In this document: in pieces, positions 63,542-64,000 of the stretch | How the letters are laid out: the number at the start of each line of letters is the position of its first letter | Position numbering within the stretch: position 1 is the stretch's first letter | Assembly: GCA_025462885.1 (NCBI GenBank) | Contig: JAOAPN010000002.1 | Span: forward strand, 186,001-250,000 | Direction of reading: 5' to 3' | DNA: 64,000 nt | From: Acidobacteriaceae bacterium | GTDB taxonomy: Bacteria > Acidobacteriota > Terriglobia > Terriglobales > Acidobacteriaceae | The notes under the pieces: generated by a model | The model's input: only the letters and a program-made list of their open reading frames with translations | Told to the model about the DNA's origin: nothing | Databases searched by the model: none | Program-made: the position numbers and the translations under genes

Positions 63542-63796
63542 GATGATGCCTCCCCCTCGGGGTAGAGTGTTGTTTTCAGTTTCAAGAGGCCTGTTGGCGC
63601 GTTGGCAAGGCGTGCGCCCCGCGACGTAGCGGGGCACATGCAAAGAGAAAGCAAAGGGTTCGCACTTCGAGAAAAGAATACCGCCGCAGGGAGGGGTTGC
63701 AAATGACCAATTGGGGGGATGCACATTTAGTTACGACCGCGGAAGACGGATCGGAGTGGACCGGCGTTCTTCTGGGATGTACGTGCAAAGGCCGCG

Positions 63797-63860
63797 TTGG
63801 ACTGGACCTGAAGTTGGACTGGACCTGAAGTAGTCCTGTCCTGAGCGAAAGGACTACTTC
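63797..63860. repeat. 17-bp tandem duplication plus 11-bp stem inverted repeat
   Basis: ttggactggacctgaag occurs twice in direct succession (63797-63813, 63814-63830). It merges into a perfect inverted repeat, GAAGTAGTCCT (63827-63837) with AGGACTACTTC (63850-63860), loop 12 nt. There is no T-run, so it looks more like a repeat element than a terminator. It lies between the two small membrane protein genes. Confidence 0.8.
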
Positions 63861-63887
63861 AAGTGCTGGACGATTGGATAAATTCGA

Positions 63888-64000
63888 CTATCGGAGACGG
63901 AGCCACGCGTCGTAAGCCCAAAGGCCGACGATGCCGAAGGTAACGAGGCTTGCGGCCCCGCCGAGGATCTTTACATAAGGTGCAAGGCGTTGGACTTTGC
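63888..64000 (-). CDS. Small membrane protein, paralogue of 63248-63541 (5' end outside window)
   Basis: The reverse strand encodes the last 37 residues of a protein ending ...KVQRLAPYVKILGGAASL then VTFGIVGLWAYDAWLRLR and a TAG stop. This matches the C-terminal helix of the neighbouring small membrane protein. Only the C-terminus is in the window, so length and start are unknown. Confidence 0.65.
   Translation of the reverse strand, partial: KVQRLAPYVKILGGAASLVTFGIVGLWAYDAWLRLR

Noticed and set aside
1..64000. CRISPR array, rRNA operon, insertion sequence, prophage or integrase
   Set aside because: No regularly spaced repeats, rRNA-like sequence, transposase or integrase reading frames were found. 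The encapsulin has an HK97-like fold but is not accompanied by phage genes.

Overview
The window looks like chromosome from a soil Acidobacterium of the Terriglobales type (Terriglobus, Edaphobacter or Granulicella relatives). The pointers are three very large Oar/CarboxypepD_reg-type TonB-dependent receptors (1165, 1221 and 1168 aa), many Tat-exported enzymes, peptidoglycan genes for a meso-DAP wall, DUF1844 and DUF3467 proteins, and a GC-rich core. This placement is inferred from gene content; no rRNA is present. The only RNA gene seen is one tRNA-Leu(UAG).

Region 1 (1-8.8 kb) is a sulfur-metabolism locus. A divergent Lrp/AsnC regulator faces a family 2A encapsulin shell gene, which overlaps a cysteine desulfurase carrying a long disordered N-terminal cargo extension. 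Downstream on the same strand lie a MetN ATPase, a MetI-MetQ fusion (permease plus solute-binding protein in one chain), an ATP-grasp ligase and an SfnG/SsuD-like flavin monooxygenase. The reading proposed here is uptake, activation or oxidation of an organosulfur compound feeding a nanocompartment that handles cysteine sulfur.

Region 2 (8.9-21.5 kb) has lower GC. It holds an exported TlpA-like thioredoxin protein, a secreted protein of unknown function, two giant TonB receptors that converge, and a Tat-exported HisC-like aminotransferase divergent from the second receptor. Two copies of a 78-bp two-hairpin repeat lie near the edges of regions 1 and 2.

Region 3 (21.7-50.3 kb) is GC-rich housekeeping sequence. 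It contains an S41-peptidase homologue that has lost both catalytic residues, PBP1A, ribF, an MBL hydrolase, DUF1844, a YgfZ-type protein, a HELTH metalloprotease-like protein, mtnP, a PfkB kinase and a membrane glycosyltransferase. A wall-recycling run follows (mgtC-like, dapF-like, ldcA, mpl, plsC). Next is a reverse-strand membrane cluster (TPR, NfeD protease, beta-barrel, slipin, SPOR), then a phosphodiesterase, a GT39-like transferase, DUF3467, tRNA-Leu and a Tat-exported glycosidase.

Region 4 (50.5-61.4 kb) looks like a periplasmic amino-acid or peptide catabolism locus. It carries an orphan MacB-type permease, a Tat flavin amine/amino-acid oxidase, a signal-peptide-bearing RidA, an exported M19 dipeptidase and a second Tat aminotransferase, divergent from a third TonB receptor. 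The receptor/aminotransferase pairing repeats the arrangement of region 2. The window closes with gnd and two homologous small membrane proteins in tandem, the last one cut by the window edge.
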